Part shown: piece by piece, positions 1-7,995 of the stretch | Position numbering within the stretch: position 1 is the first letter of the stretch | Layout of the letters: the number at the start of each line of letters is the position of its first letter | Source: Ectopseudomonas composti | GTDB taxonomy: Bacteria; Pseudomonadota; Gammaproteobacteria; Pseudomonadales; Pseudomonadaceae | Assembly: GCF_001567565.1 (NCBI RefSeq) | Contig: NZ_LSSW01000029.1 | Location: forward strand, 682,001-746,000 | DNA length: 64,000 nt | Reading direction: 5' to 3' | The notes under the pieces: generated by a model | Seen by the model: the letters and a program-made list of their open reading frames with translations, nothing else | What the model was told of the DNA's origin: nothing | The model's database searches: none | Made by a program: the position numbers and the translations under genes

Positions 1-652
1 TCAGACCGGCGGCAATCGCAAAAGGTGTCAGGGTCACCGCCAAAGCAGTGAGGCTGGCCAGCCATAACAGATGACCGGTCGCCGGCAATCCTTGCAGGGC
101 CGCCTGCAACGCCCCGCTGCCAAGAATCAGCACCGGGATGTACAGCGGCAGAATCAGCAGCGCCAGCAGCAGACCGCCGCGCTTGAGACCGACGGTGAGC
201 GCCGCGCCCACCGCACCGAGCAGGCTCAGCACCGGAGTGCCGAGCAGCAGGGATATCAGCAGCACTGGCAGGCAACGCCCGGGCAAACCGAGCATCAGCG
301 CTAGCAAAGGCGCCAGCAAAACCAGCGCCAGACCACTGAACAGCCAGTGTGCCAGCACCTTGGCCAACACCAGAAGAGGCAGGGGGTGCGACGAAAGGAC
401 CCACTGTTCGAGCGAGCCATCTTCGAAATCACTGCGGAAAAGCCCGTCCAGCGAGAGCAGCACGGCCAAAAGCGCCGCCACCCAGACCAGGCCGGGAGAA
501 AGGGTTTGCAACAATTGCGTCTCCGGCCCCACCGCCAGCGGAAACAGGGCGATGACGATGGCGAAGAACACCAGGGGGTTGGCCAGATCGGATGGACGGC
601 GCGCCAACAGGCGCATCTCGCGCGACAACAGCTGAGTGAAGACATTGCTCAT
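1..652 (-). CDS. ccmB: Heme exporter subunit CcmB (3' end cut by window edge)
   Basis: Membrane permease subunit of the CcmABC(D) system, which drives heme delivery to CcmE during cytochrome c maturation at the inner membrane. The reading frame opens with MSNVFTQLLSREM and shows several long hydrophobic runs with few charges, as expected for this six-helix protein. The ATG at 652 overlaps the ccmA stop codon in an ATGA arrangement, so the two are translationally coupled. About 217 codons are visible with no stop before base 1. The family is about 220 residues long, so only the last few residues are missing. It is unrelated to the flagellar genes next to it. Confidence 0.9.
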   Translation of the reverse strand, partial: MSNVFTQLLSREMRLLARRPSDLANPLVFFAIVIALFPLAVGPETQLLQTLSPGLVWVAALLAVLLSLDGLFRSDFEDGSLEQWVLSSHPLPLLVLAKVLAHWLFSGLALVLLAPLLALMLGLPGRCLPVLLISLLLGTPVLSLLGAVGAALTVGLKRGGLLLALLILPLYIPVLILGSGALQAALQGLPATGHLLWLASLTALAVTLTPFAIAAGL

Positions 653-1293
653 GCGGCGTACTGCCCCAGATCCAGATCGCGATAAGTCGCCGGCTTGTGC
701 TGCAGGCTGTGGTGGGTGGTCAGCACCACCACGCCGCCGCGCTCGCAATGGGCGGCCAGATGCGCTTCGAGCTGCGCCACACCGCCCTTGTCCAGTGCAG
801 TGAAGGGCTCATCGAGCACCCACAACGGCGGTGTATCGGCAAGGTACAGACGCGCCAGGGCCACACGACGCTGCTGGCCGGCCGACAAGGTATGACAGGG
901 GACGTCCTCGAAACCACGCAGGCCGACTGCCTCCAGCGCCTGCCAGATCGCCTCGCGGCTGGCCGGGCGATGCAGCGCGCAGAGCCAGGCCAGGTTCTCT
1001 TCGGCAGTCAGCAAGCCCTTGATGCCAGCGGCATGACCAATCCACAGCAGGTTGCGCGCCAGTTCGCCGCGTTGCTCGGACAAGGTCTTGCCCTGCAACA
1101 GGATGTCACCGGAGGTCGGCTGGCGCAGGCCGGCGACCAGCCGCAGCAGACTGGTCTTGCCACTACCGTTGGGCCCGCTGATCTGCAGCATGTCACCGCC
1201 ATCGAGACGAAAGGCCAGTTGCTCGAAGAGCATGCGCCAATCCCGCTCACAGCTGAGCGCCACGGCTTCTAGAAGGGGAACGGGACGGGTCAT
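649..1293 (-). CDS. ccmA: Heme exporter ATP-binding protein CcmA
   Basis: ATPase of the CcmABCD complex, which releases holo-CcmE for cytochrome c assembly. The 214-residue product has a Walker A motif GPNGSGKTS at residues 40-48, the ABC signature LSAGQ at 136-140 and Walker B LWVLDEP at 157-163, and its length is normal for CcmA. The gene leads the ccm operon and overlaps ccmB by four bases. It diverges from the fliK-like gene on the plus strand across about 230 bases. The same ccm-flagellar border is found in P. aeruginosa and its relatives. I saw no clear promoter for ccmA. Confidence 0.96.
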   Translation of the reverse strand: MTRPVPLLEAVALSCERDWRMLFEQLAFRLDGGDMLQISGPNGSGKTSLLRLVAGLRQPTSGDILLQGKTLSEQRGELARNLLWIGHAAGIKGLLTAEENLAWLCALHRPASREAIWQALEAVGLRGFEDVPCHTLSAGQQRRVALARLYLADTPPLWVLDEPFTALDKGGVAQLEAHLAAHCERGGVVVLTTHHSLQHKPATYRDLDLGQYAA

Positions 1294-1309
1294 CGATACC
1301 TGGCAGGGT

Positions 1310-1336
1310 TAAAGTCGACGGTGCTCCGGCCGCTAT
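1310..1336 (+). promoter_or_regulatory. Possible sigma-28 (FliA) promoter for the fliK-like gene
   Basis: TAAA at 1310-1313, a 15-base spacer, then GCCGCTAT at 1329-1336. The FliA consensus is TAAA-N15-GCCGATAA, so the -35 matches fully and the -10 matches at 6 of 8 bases with exact spacing. It lies in the divergent region between ccmA and the fliK-like gene. A -10-like TATACT overlaps at 1334-1339, but no matching sigma-70 -35 box was seen. Confidence 0.45.
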
Positions 1337-1523
1337 ACTGACGCGTGCCGGAGGTACTATGCGCAGCGGGGCGGCATTATACATGGCGCGCCGCTGTCCC
1401 CGCAGTCAGCATTTTCGACAGGGTGTGAATCGCGTAGGCTGGGCCATGCGCGCCAGCAGTCGAAACCACCGCACCAGGCGCAGCCCTACGGCACCAGCAC
1501 AGGACGGAGCCTCACCAAAGCCC

Positions 1524-3074
1524 ATGAGCGAAATCAGCAGTCCACGCCCGCTCCCCCCTGCGGCTCCTGTCATCCGTAACACGGCGACGGCCGCCGATAT
1601 GGCCGTGCGCCTGCTGCAACCGCTGGAAGGTATGCTGGCCGCCGGCGAAAGCGCCAAGGCCGAAGTGATAGCCGTGCGCGAGCAGGCGCAGAGCTTTCAG
1701 TTGCTGCTCAAGCTAACCCTGGAAGGCGGCCGCCAGGCCACCGTGCAGGCCGACAGTTCGAGGCCGCTGGCCCAAGGCACGGCCCTGACCGTGACCGCCC
1801 TTTCCGATACGCGCCTGAGCGTACTGCTGCAACCAGGTAGCGACAAGGCCGTGACCCAGCTTGACCTGCAGCAACTGCCACCCGGCACGCTGGTGCAGGG
1901 CAAGGTCGTCAGCAACGCCCCAATGCCCACGCCAAATGCGCAGAACGCGCAGAACGCGCAGACGATCTATCGCCTGGTGGTCAACCTGCTCAACACACCG
2001 CTGGCGGGCAACAAACTGGCCATCGACAGCCCCTTGAACCTGCCGCTCGGCAGCCTGCTCAGCGCCCAGGTGCAAGGCAGCCAGAGCCTGGCGTTTCTGC
2101 CGCTCAGTGGCCGCCTGGACCAGCTGGTTCTAGGTCAACAGCTGGCCGCTCAGCAGAACCGCCAGGCCTCGCTGGAAGGCCTCTTCAAAGGCCTGCAAGG
2201 GTTGGCTGGTGCTGACGAGGCGCTGCGCGGTAGTGTCGACAAGCTACTCGGCGCCCTGCCCGACAGCAGCCAACTCAGTACCGCCAAGGGTCTGGCGCAG
2301 GCACTCGAGGGCAGCGGCCTGCTATTGGAGGCCAAGCTGCTGCAAGGCCAGACCAGCGGCCTGGCGCAGGACCTCAAGGCCAACCTGCTACGCCTGATCG
2401 CACAACTGGCCCCGCAGCTACCTGGCGGCGCTGGCTCCCTGGCCGGGCTGCAGAACGCGCTCAATCAGAACCTGCCGAACCTGGCCAGGCAACTGCTCGG
2501 CGTCAATGCCAACGGCACGGCCCGCCAGCAGGCCCTGACCTTCCCCCTGCCCTCGCGGCTGCTGCAGAACATGGATGGCGAAGCCGACCTGGAAACCCTG
2601 CTCAAGCTCGCTGCTTCTGCCATATCAAGGCTGCAGACCCATCAATTGTCCAGCCTGGCGCAGACTCAGGTAGACGCCAACGGCAACCAGTTGACCACCT
2701 GGCAGCTGGAACTGCCGATGCGCCACCAGCAGGAGGTGATTCCGCTGCAGATCAAGCTGCAGCGCGAGGAGCAGAACGCCAAAGGCGAGAAGAACGAAAC
2801 CAAGGAACCACTATGGCGGATCGATCTGGCCTTCGACCTCGCTCACCTTGGCCCGCTGCAGGTTCGTGCGCAGCTGCTGCGCGGCAGCCTGTCCAGCCAG
2901 CTCTGGGCCGAGCGTGCCGACACGGCATCGCTGATCAGCGCCGAACTGGGCAACCTGCGTGAGCGTCTGCAGGCCGCAGGCCTGGAAGTGGGCGAGCTGG
3001 CCTGCAGCCAGGGCATGCCTCCACAGGGGCCGAAAACCTCGCTGGAGCAACGCTGGGTGGATGAAACCGCATGA
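1524..3074 (+). CDS. FliK-like flagellar hook-length control protein (second copy)
   Basis: The C-terminal third (from about residue 380) has the Flg_hook domain pattern of FliK, with QLELPM, PLWRIDLAFDL and a leucine-rich end. The N-terminal two thirds are rich in Gln, Leu and Ala, like a FliK ruler region. FliK sets hook length and triggers the FlhB export switch. This copy is distinct from the fliK at 23641-24867 and overlaps the next gene, an FlhB C-terminal homologue, by four bases (ATGA), so both act on the export-switch step by inference. I chose the ATG at 1524 (MSEISS, 516 residues) because the upstream 55 codons are Arg-rich and unlike the family. The in-frame ATG at 1359 has a good GGAGG four bases away and cannot be excluded. 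A short in-frame repeat codes for NAQ three times near 1940-1960. Confidence 0.8.
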   Translation: MSEISSPRPLPPAAPVIRNTATAADMAVRLLQPLEGMLAAGESAKAEVIAVREQAQSFQLLLKLTLEGGRQATVQADSSRPLAQGTALTVTALSDTRLSVLLQPGSDKAVTQLDLQQLPPGTLVQGKVVSNAPMPTPNAQNAQNAQTIYRLVVNLLNTPLAGNKLAIDSPLNLPLGSLLSAQVQGSQSLAFLPLSGRLDQLVLGQQLAAQQNRQASLEGLFKGLQGLAGADEALRGSVDKLLGALPDSSQLSTAKGLAQALEGSGLLLEAKLLQGQTSGLAQDLKANLLRLIAQLAPQLPGGAGSLAGLQNALNQNLPNLARQLLGVNANGTARQQALTFPLPSRLLQNMDGEADLETLLKLAASAISRLQTHQLSSLAQTQVDANGNQLTTWQLELPMRHQQEVIPLQIKLQREEQNAKGEKNETKEPLWRIDLAFDLAHLGPLQVRAQLLRGSLSSQLWAERADTASLISAELGNLRERLQAAGLEVGELACSQGMPPQGPKTSLEQRWVDETA

Positions 3075-3415
3075 GCCGCAAGCAGCAGCAACCCCAGGCT
3101 CGCCAAGCCATCGCCCTCAATTACGATGGGCAGAGTGCCCCTGTACTCAGCGCCAAAGGCGATGACGAACTGGCTGAAGCCATTCTCGCCATTGCCCGTG
3201 AATACGAAGTCCCGATCTACGAGAACGCCGAACTGGTACGCCTGCTCGCGCGCCTGGAACTCGGTAATGCGATTCCAGAATCACTGTATCGCTGCATTGC
3301 CGAAATCATCGCCTTCGCCTGGTACCTCCAGGGCAAGACACCGCCCGGCTTTACGGCGGATGCCGAGCGCGACGTCACCCCGCCGCTGCCATTGCTCAAG
3401 GGCCCGCCCCACTGA
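3071..3415 (+). CDS. FlhB C-terminal-domain homologue (FhlB-like export switch protein)
   Basis: A 114-residue protein homologous to the cytoplasmic switch domain of FlhB/EscU/YscU, without the membrane part. The conserved ALNYDG, AKG, VPIYEN and LVRLLARLELG segments are present. The autocleavage motif NPTH of full-length FlhB is replaced by NYDG, so it should not self-cleave. Such stand-alone proteins can partly stand in for the FlhB C-terminus in other bacteria. It is coupled by an ATGA overlap to the fliK-like gene before it, and the two form a small plus-strand operon. Full-length flhB is at 17912-19048. Confidence 0.85.
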   Translation: MSRKQQQPQARQAIALNYDGQSAPVLSAKGDDELAEAILAIAREYEVPIYENAELVRLLARLELGNAIPESLYRCIAEIIAFAWYLQGKTPPGFTADAERDVTPPLPLLKGPPH

Positions 3416-3574
3416 GTATCAGTCGCTCGCCAGGCCCTGGCGTAGCGCCTGCCAGAAGCGACAGATGCACTGAACTGCCCGCGGCACGGGCGACCATTGC
3501 AGAATTTCACGGATTCGACAGCGCAGGGCAAAAGCCCGGCAATGATCGGCCAGGCGGACGATCGGTGACTCAGG

Positions 3575-3609
3575 GGCCCTGACGAGGTGCTCGACAGAGC
3601 GTCAGGGCC
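3575..3609 (-). terminator. Hairpin after the DUF2802 gene
   Basis: A perfect 10-bp stem (3575-3584 with 3600-3609, arms GGCCCTGACG and CGTCAGGGCC) encloses a 15-base loop. It begins 7 bases after the stop codon of the minus-strand DUF2802 gene, at the end of the long flhA-to-cheW run. No clear T tract follows on either strand. It could end transcription converging from both sides. Confidence 0.55.
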
Positions 3610-3615
3610 GGGCCG

Positions 3616-4038
3616 CTAGCGCGACTGCCCCGCTTTGGGCTTGTGCAGCCGGCTGATCAGCTCAGCCTCGGCCGTACTCAGGCCGCAGGACTGGGTGAGA
3701 TCATCGACGCTGGCCCCCATGCCTACCAGGCGAGCGGCCTGAGTGAAGGACAGACTGCTGGGGTCGCGCTGCTCGATCTGGCTGACCTTGTCCGGTAGCG
3801 GCGCCACCACTCGGCGCAGCTCATGCAGCTCTTCACCCATGCGAATGCTGCCGGTCAGGTAAGCATCCAGCCGCTTGTTCAGCTCCTTGATCCGCGCGTC
3901 GCGCACGGTGTCGCGCTTGGCCTGCTCAGCCAGCAGACGCTGCTGGTTGCGATACAGGCCATTGCAGGCGATGCCCAATGCCACGCATAGCAGCGCCACG
4001 AAGGCCAGGGCCGCGGCAAGCATGGCAAACTCGGACAT
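3616..4038 (-). CDS. DUF2802 family protein, chemotaxis/flagellar cluster
   Basis: A 140-residue protein with one N-terminal membrane helix (about residues 6-28), a charged, probably coiled-coil stretch (35-85), and a C-terminal helical domain with the pattern FTQAARLVGMGASVDDL and LSTAEAELISRL, which resembles a small helix-turn-helix-like motif. This is the usual last gene of the Pseudomonas flhA-cheW cluster, as in P. aeruginosa next to cheW. Its biochemical role is not known to me. It follows cheW by three bases and is followed by a hairpin. Membrane attachment of a component near the polar chemoreceptor array would fit its position, but that is inference. Confidence 0.8.
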   Translation of the reverse strand: MSEFAMLAAALAFVALLCVALGIACNGLYRNQQRLLAEQAKRDTVRDARIKELNKRLDAYLTGSIRMGEELHELRRVVAPLPDKVSQIEQRDPSSLSFTQAARLVGMGASVDDLTQSCGLSTAEAELISRLHKPKAGQSR

Positions 4039-4041
4039 GGC

Positions 4042-4521
4042 TCAGATGCTCTCCAGCTCCGACCACTCTTCCTCGGACATCATCTTGTCCAGCTCGACCA
4101 GGATCAGCAGTTCGCCATTCTTGTTGCACACGCCCTGGATGAACTTGGCCGACTCGTCGTTACCAACGTTCGGCGCCGTCTCGATCTCGGACTGACGCAG
4201 GTACACCACTTCAGCCACGCTATCGACCAGGATGCCCACCACCTGCTTGTCTGCCTCGATGATGACGATGCGGGTGTTGTCGGTAACCGGCGCCGAACCC
4301 AGGCCAAAACGCTGACGGGTATCGATCACGGTGACCACGTTGCCGCGCAGGTTGATGATGCCCAGCACATAGCTCGGCGCACCCGGCACTGGAGCAATCT
4401 CGGTGTAGCGCAGTACTTCCTGTACCTGCATCACGTTGATGCCGTAGGTCTCGTTGTCCAGGCGAAAGGTCACCCACTGCAGAATCGGATCTTCGGCACC
4501 TTGTGCAGAACTTTTCTTCAT
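4042..4521 (-). CDS. cheW: Chemotaxis adaptor protein CheW
   Basis: A single-domain 159-residue adaptor that links chemoreceptors to the kinase CheA in polar arrays. The CheW fold signature is clear: ILQWVTFRLDNETYGI, the IAPVPGAPSYVLGIINLRG segment, VTVIDTR, and VVGILVDSVAEV. Length is normal. It lies between parP and the DUF2802 gene. The ATG at 4521 has AGGG two bases upstream. A 95-base gap separates it from parP and holds two small inverted repeats, including a 14-base perfect palindrome at 4560-4573. Confidence 0.96.
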   Translation of the reverse strand: MKKSSAQGAEDPILQWVTFRLDNETYGINVMQVQEVLRYTEIAPVPGAPSYVLGIINLRGNVVTVIDTRQRFGLGSAPVTDNTRIVIIEADKQVVGILVDSVAEVVYLRQSEIETAPNVGNDESAKFIQGVCNKNGELLILVELDKMMSEEEWSELESI

Positions 4522-4616
4522 GTCCCTAGCCTCGTCAAAAACCGCTCAGTGCGGCATGCGCGGGTCGACCCGCTTATCATTAACTATAGAGCCGGTTGGC
4601 ACAGGCTCACCAATTC

Positions 4617-5450
4617 TCAATGCACTTTTCCGCCATTCAGGCGTTTCGCGCCACCACTGGCGATCAGTTCGGCCAGCGCCTCCACGTCCAGCAACGCGCA
4701 CATATGTTCGATCACCGTGCCGGCCAACCAGGGGCGCTGCGCTCGCTGACTGCGCCATTTGACCTCGCTCGGGTCGAGGCGGATCGAGCGGCTGACCTGA
4801 TGAACCGCCAACCCCCACTCGTAGCCCTGAACCGAGATCACGTACTGCAGGCCCTCGCGGAAGTCTTCGCGGTAACGGTCCGGCATCACCCAGCGCGCCG
4901 TGTCCAGCACCTTCAGGTTACCGGCCTGGCTCGGCAGAATACCGAGGAACCACTCCGGCTGACCGAACAGCGGAGTCAATTCCTGGCCTTCGAGCGGATA
5001 GATCGAACCCAGGCAGATCAGTGGCACGGCAAGGGTCAGCCCGGCAACGTCGAACAACAGGCACTCGAAGGGCTCCTCGGCCCACGCCGGACGACCATCG
5101 GCCAGCAAGGCGGCTGGTTGCGGCGCCTGTTCAGCGGCCGTGGCGACCTCCGGCGGCGCCTGTTCGACGACAGGCGCCTGTACCGGTGCCAGCAACTCCA
5201 CTGGAGCAACCAGCACCGGCGCCTGCGACTCGAGCACCGTGGCCAGGGCAACCGGAGCAACCGGGGCCACAACAGGCGCTACGGGTTCGAGCAGCCTGGC
5301 ATCACGCACCTGCTCCTCGAGCACTGCGGCCTCGAACTCGTCGAGACTGACGGACATTTCCAGTTCAGCAGCGGCATCCTGCAGCAGACCATCGAGATAG
5401 GACTGCAGGGCGAGCTGGGAACGCGTGGCAGTGGCGAGGTTACGACTCAT
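4617..5450 (-). CDS. parP: CheW-domain polar array protein ParP
   Basis: A 277-residue protein with an Ala/Pro/Val-rich N-terminal half (about residues 30-125) and a CheW-like domain from about 128 to the end (ECLLFDVAGLTLAVPL, LGILPSQAGNLKVLDTA, WLAGTV). In Vibrio, ParP binds CheA and the ParA-like ATPase ParC and keeps arrays at the old pole. The gene sits between parC and cheW, the same order as in Vibrio and P. aeruginosa. The long linker before the CheW domain separates it from the plain adaptor at 4042-4521. A possible sigma-28 promoter lies 31 bases upstream. Confidence 0.88.
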   Translation of the reverse strand: MSRNLATATRSQLALQSYLDGLLQDAAAELEMSVSLDEFEAAVLEEQVRDARLLEPVAPVVAPVAPVALATVLESQAPVLVAPVELLAPVQAPVVEQAPPEVATAAEQAPQPAALLADGRPAWAEEPFECLLFDVAGLTLAVPLICLGSIYPLEGQELTPLFGQPEWFLGILPSQAGNLKVLDTARWVMPDRYREDFREGLQYVISVQGYEWGLAVHQVSRSIRLDPSEVKWRSQRAQRPWLAGTVIEHMCALLDVEALAELIASGGAKRLNGGKVH

Positions 5451-5480
5451 GACTGAAACCCGGGATAAGATCTTTACAGC

Positions 5481-5508
5481 CTATCGGCCGCAGCATGCTC
5501 CGACTTGA
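5481..5508 (-). promoter_or_regulatory. Possible sigma-28 promoter for parP-cheW-DUF2802
   Basis: On the minus strand TCAAG (5508-5504), a 15-base spacer and GCCGATAG (5488-5481). The -10 matches the FliA consensus at 7 of 8 bases, and the -35 resembles the pseudomonad form. It lies in the 86-base gap between parC and parP, about 25-30 bases before the parP ATG. It would let the array proteins be made with late flagellar genes even without read-through from flhA. Confidence 0.5.
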
Positions 5509-5536
5509 GTGACGCAGTTCAACACAGACGCGCATT

Positions 5537-6325
5537 TCAGGCCACCTGCGTCGCAGGCTGATGGCTGAGCAGGTGCTTGAGCAGCGCCCTGTAGGCAATC
5601 ACGCCACGGCTGCCGGCATCGAACTGCGAAGGCGTGCGCCCCGCCCGACTGGCATCGCGCAAGCGCGTGTCGACCGGAATGTAAGCCGGCCACAGGTGTT
5701 CAGGATAGGAATTGCGCAGCACCCGCAGCGTGCTCATGGACGCCTGGGTACGACGGTCGAACAACGTCGGTACGATGGTGTAAGGCAAGGCCTGCTTGCG
5801 CGAGCGATTGATCATCGCCAGCGTGGTGATCATGCGTTCCAGCCCCTTCACCGCGAGGAACTCGGTCTGCACCGGGATCACCAGTTGCTGACTGGCCGCC
5901 AAGGCATTGACCATCAGTACGCCAAGCAGTGGCGGGCTATCGATGATGGCGTGATCGAAATCCTCCCACAGCTGCGCCAGGCTCTTGGCAATCACCAGGC
6001 CCAGGCCGCTCTGCCCCGGCGACTGACGTTCGAGCGTGGCCAGCGCCGTGCTCGACGGCAACAGGGAGATATTCTCGTGGCTGGTACCGTGCAACAGCTG
6101 CTTGGGCAGGCCCTGCGGCACGTTGCCCTGGTGCAGGAACAAGTCGAAGCAACTGTGCTCCAGCGTATCGGGATCATGACCGAAATAACTGGTCATCGAC
6201 CCATGCGGGTCAAGATCGACCACGACCACACGCTTGCCGGCATCGGCCAACAGGCCTGCCAGGGCGATGGAGGTAGTGGTCTTGCCGACCCCACCTTTCT
6301 GATTGGCTACTGCCCAGACTTTCAT
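5537..6325 (-). CDS. parC: ParA-like ATPase ParC, polar placement of chemotaxis arrays
   Basis: A 262-residue ParA/MinD-type ATPase with the deviant Walker A KGGVGKTT at residues 10-17, a VVDLDPHGS segment and AIIDSPP (Walker B-like). It positions chemotaxis arrays at the pole together with ParP. It is not a plasmid or chromosome partition protein, because no parB or parS lies nearby and the gene sits inside the chemotaxis cluster between motD and parP. GGAGG lies ten bases before the ATG. Confidence in the polar role comes from synteny with Vibrio and P. aeruginosa. Confidence 0.9.
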   Translation of the reverse strand: MKVWAVANQKGGVGKTTTSIALAGLLADAGKRVVVVDLDPHGSMTSYFGHDPDTLEHSCFDLFLHQGNVPQGLPKQLLHGTSHENISLLPSSTALATLERQSPGQSGLGLVIAKSLAQLWEDFDHAIIDSPPLLGVLMVNALAASQQLVIPVQTEFLAVKGLERMITTLAMINRSRKQALPYTIVPTLFDRRTQASMSTLRVLRNSYPEHLWPAYIPVDTRLRDASRAGRTPSQFDAGSRGVIAYRALLKHLLSHQPATQVA

Positions 6326-6407
6326 CTTCTCTCATCCTCCCGGCAAGAGGCGCTCAGGCCGAGAATGGCTGTCGCACGCACGCAGCAGGCGACTGGGATT
6401 TGACGGC

Positions 6408-7217
6408 TCACGACTGTGGAACCCCCGACGCAGACGCCGGTGCAGGTTGCGTGCCAGCTCCCGACTGCTGAGTCGCGGCACTGCCAGCGCTACGTCGCGT
6501 GTCGAGATTGCGCGAAATCACCAATACCACGCGGCGGTTTCGCCCCCTGCCCTCCGCTGTGGCATTGTCGGCTACCGGCTGGAACTCACCATAGCCTACG
6601 GCCGCCAGACGTGAGGGGTCGACACCATCCATGGCGAGCATGCGCACGATGCTCGACGCACGCGCCGAAGACAGCTCCCAGTTGGTTGGATACTGGGCAG
6701 TCTGGATCGGTAGATTGTCGGTAAATCCCTCGACCTTAACCGGGTTCTGATAAGGCGCCAGAATCTTGGCGACCTTCTCGATAATATCGAATGCCTGATT
6801 GTTCGGGATCGCATCGCCGCTGGGAAACAGCAGGCTGGAGCTCAGCTCGATTTCGATCCACATCTCGTTGCCACGCACGGTCAGCTGATCGCTCTGGATC
6901 AACTCACCAAATGCCTCTCGCACACTGGAGGCAATGTTTTGCAAGGTGGAATCCGAACTGGGATCGTCGAGCGCGGTGTTGTCGGGCTCACTGGTGCGAG
7001 GTCGCTCCTCACCAACGGGAATCGGCTTGATCGAGCGATCAGGCTGATTGAATACACCGGTCAGAGACTCCGAGAGAATCTTGTACTTGCCTTCGTTGAT
7101 CGAGGAGATCGAATACATCACCACGAAGAAGGCGAACAACAAGGTGATGAAGTCGGCGTAGGAAACCAGCCAACGCTCGTGATTCTCGTGTTCCTCATGA
7201 TGCCGCCTGCGCGCCAT
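6408..7217 (-). CDS. motD: Flagellar stator protein MotD (MotB family)
   Basis: A 269-residue MotB-type stator subunit. It has a short basic N-terminus, one membrane helix at about residues 17-39 carrying the proton-channel Asp22 in the YADFITLLFAFF segment, and a periplasmic OmpA-like peptidoglycan-binding domain (about 105-235) with TDNLPI, NWELSSARA and GYGEFQPVADN motifs. In P. aeruginosa MotCD is the stator set that supports swarming and movement in viscous media, besides MotAB, which is encoded elsewhere. It lies 12 bases after motC. Confidence 0.95.
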   Translation of the reverse strand: MARRRHHEEHENHERWLVSYADFITLLFAFFVVMYSISSINEGKYKILSESLTGVFNQPDRSIKPIPVGEERPRTSEPDNTALDDPSSDSTLQNIASSVREAFGELIQSDQLTVRGNEMWIEIELSSSLLFPSGDAIPNNQAFDIIEKVAKILAPYQNPVKVEGFTDNLPIQTAQYPTNWELSSARASSIVRMLAMDGVDPSRLAAVGYGEFQPVADNATAEGRGRNRRVVLVISRNLDTRRSAGSAATQQSGAGTQPAPASASGVPQS

Positions 7218-7229
7218 GCCATACCTCCA

Positions 7230-7970
7230 TCAGTCCATGAAGCCTTGCAGCTTCAGCTCGATGGAACGTGGGTTTTCACCCTCGGCGATGGACAGGATGC
7301 CTTCGAGAAGCATCTCGCGATAACGCGACTGGCGCAGCGCGATGGACTTGAGCTTGTTGCCCGCCGGCAACAGCAGCAGGTTGGCGAAACCGACGCCGTA
7401 GATGGTGGCGACGAAGGCCACGGCAATACCGCTACCGAGCATGCTCGGGTCGGCCAGATTGCCCATCACGTGAATCAGGCCCATTACCGCGCCAATGATA
7501 CCGATGGTCGGAGCGTAGCCGCCCATGCTCTCAAACACCTTGGCCGCCTGGATATCGCGCGCCTCCTGGGTGTAGAGATCGACCTCGAGGATGCTGCGAA
7601 TGGACTCAGGCTCGGCGCCGTCGACCAGCAACTGCAAGCCCTTGCGCGCGTACGGATCGGGCTCGGCATCAGCCACTGCCTCCAGACCCAGCAGGCCCTC
7701 CTTGCGCGCCACCATGCTCCAACCGACCACGCGATTGATGCCGCCCACCAGATCGATGCGTGGCGGGAAGAAGATCCAGCGCACAATCCCCATGGCGCGC
7801 TTGAACACCTGCATCGGCGCCTGGAGAAAAGCGGCGCCCAGCGTACCGCCAATGACGATCAGCGCCGCCGGGCCGTTGAGCAGCGCCCCGGCGTTGCCCC
7901 CTTCAAGGTAATTGCCACCCAGAATGGCAACGAACGCCAGGATGACGCCGATTAGGCTCAATACATCCAT
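7230..7970 (-). CDS. motC: Flagellar stator protein MotC (MotA family)
   Basis: A 246-residue MotA-type subunit with four hydrophobic helices, two near the N-terminus and two around residues 150-205. It couples proton flow to rotor torque together with MotD. I chose the ATG at 7970 (MDVLSLIG) because it gives the family length. An in-frame GTG at 7985 would add five residues. The gene lies between cheB and motD in one run of closely spaced genes, the usual Pseudomonas order. Confidence 0.95.
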   Translation of the reverse strand: MDVLSLIGVILAFVAILGGNYLEGGNAGALLNGPAALIVIGGTLGAAFLQAPMQVFKRAMGIVRWIFFPPRIDLVGGINRVVGWSMVARKEGLLGLEAVADAEPDPYARKGLQLLVDGAEPESIRSILEVDLYTQEARDIQAAKVFESMGGYAPTIGIIGAVMGLIHVMGNLADPSMLGSGIAVAFVATIYGVGFANLLLLPAGNKLKSIALRQSRYREMLLEGILSIAEGENPRSIELKLQGFMD

Positions 7971-7995
7971 GCGCAGGTTCCACACTTAGCCTTGG

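Noticed and set aside
1359..1523. N-terminal extension of the fliK-like gene taken as coding
   Set aside because: It is Arg-rich and unlike the family N-terminus. I kept ATG 1524 and record the earlier start as an alternative.
1934..1962. Short tandem repeat coding for NAQ three times
   Set aside because: Only three units of nine bases in an Asn/Gln-rich part of a FliK ruler region. No sign of phase variation since the unit keeps the frame.
5537..6325. ParA-like gene as a plasmid or chromosome partition system
   Set aside because: No parB or parS, and the position between motD and parP identifies the chemotaxis ParC.
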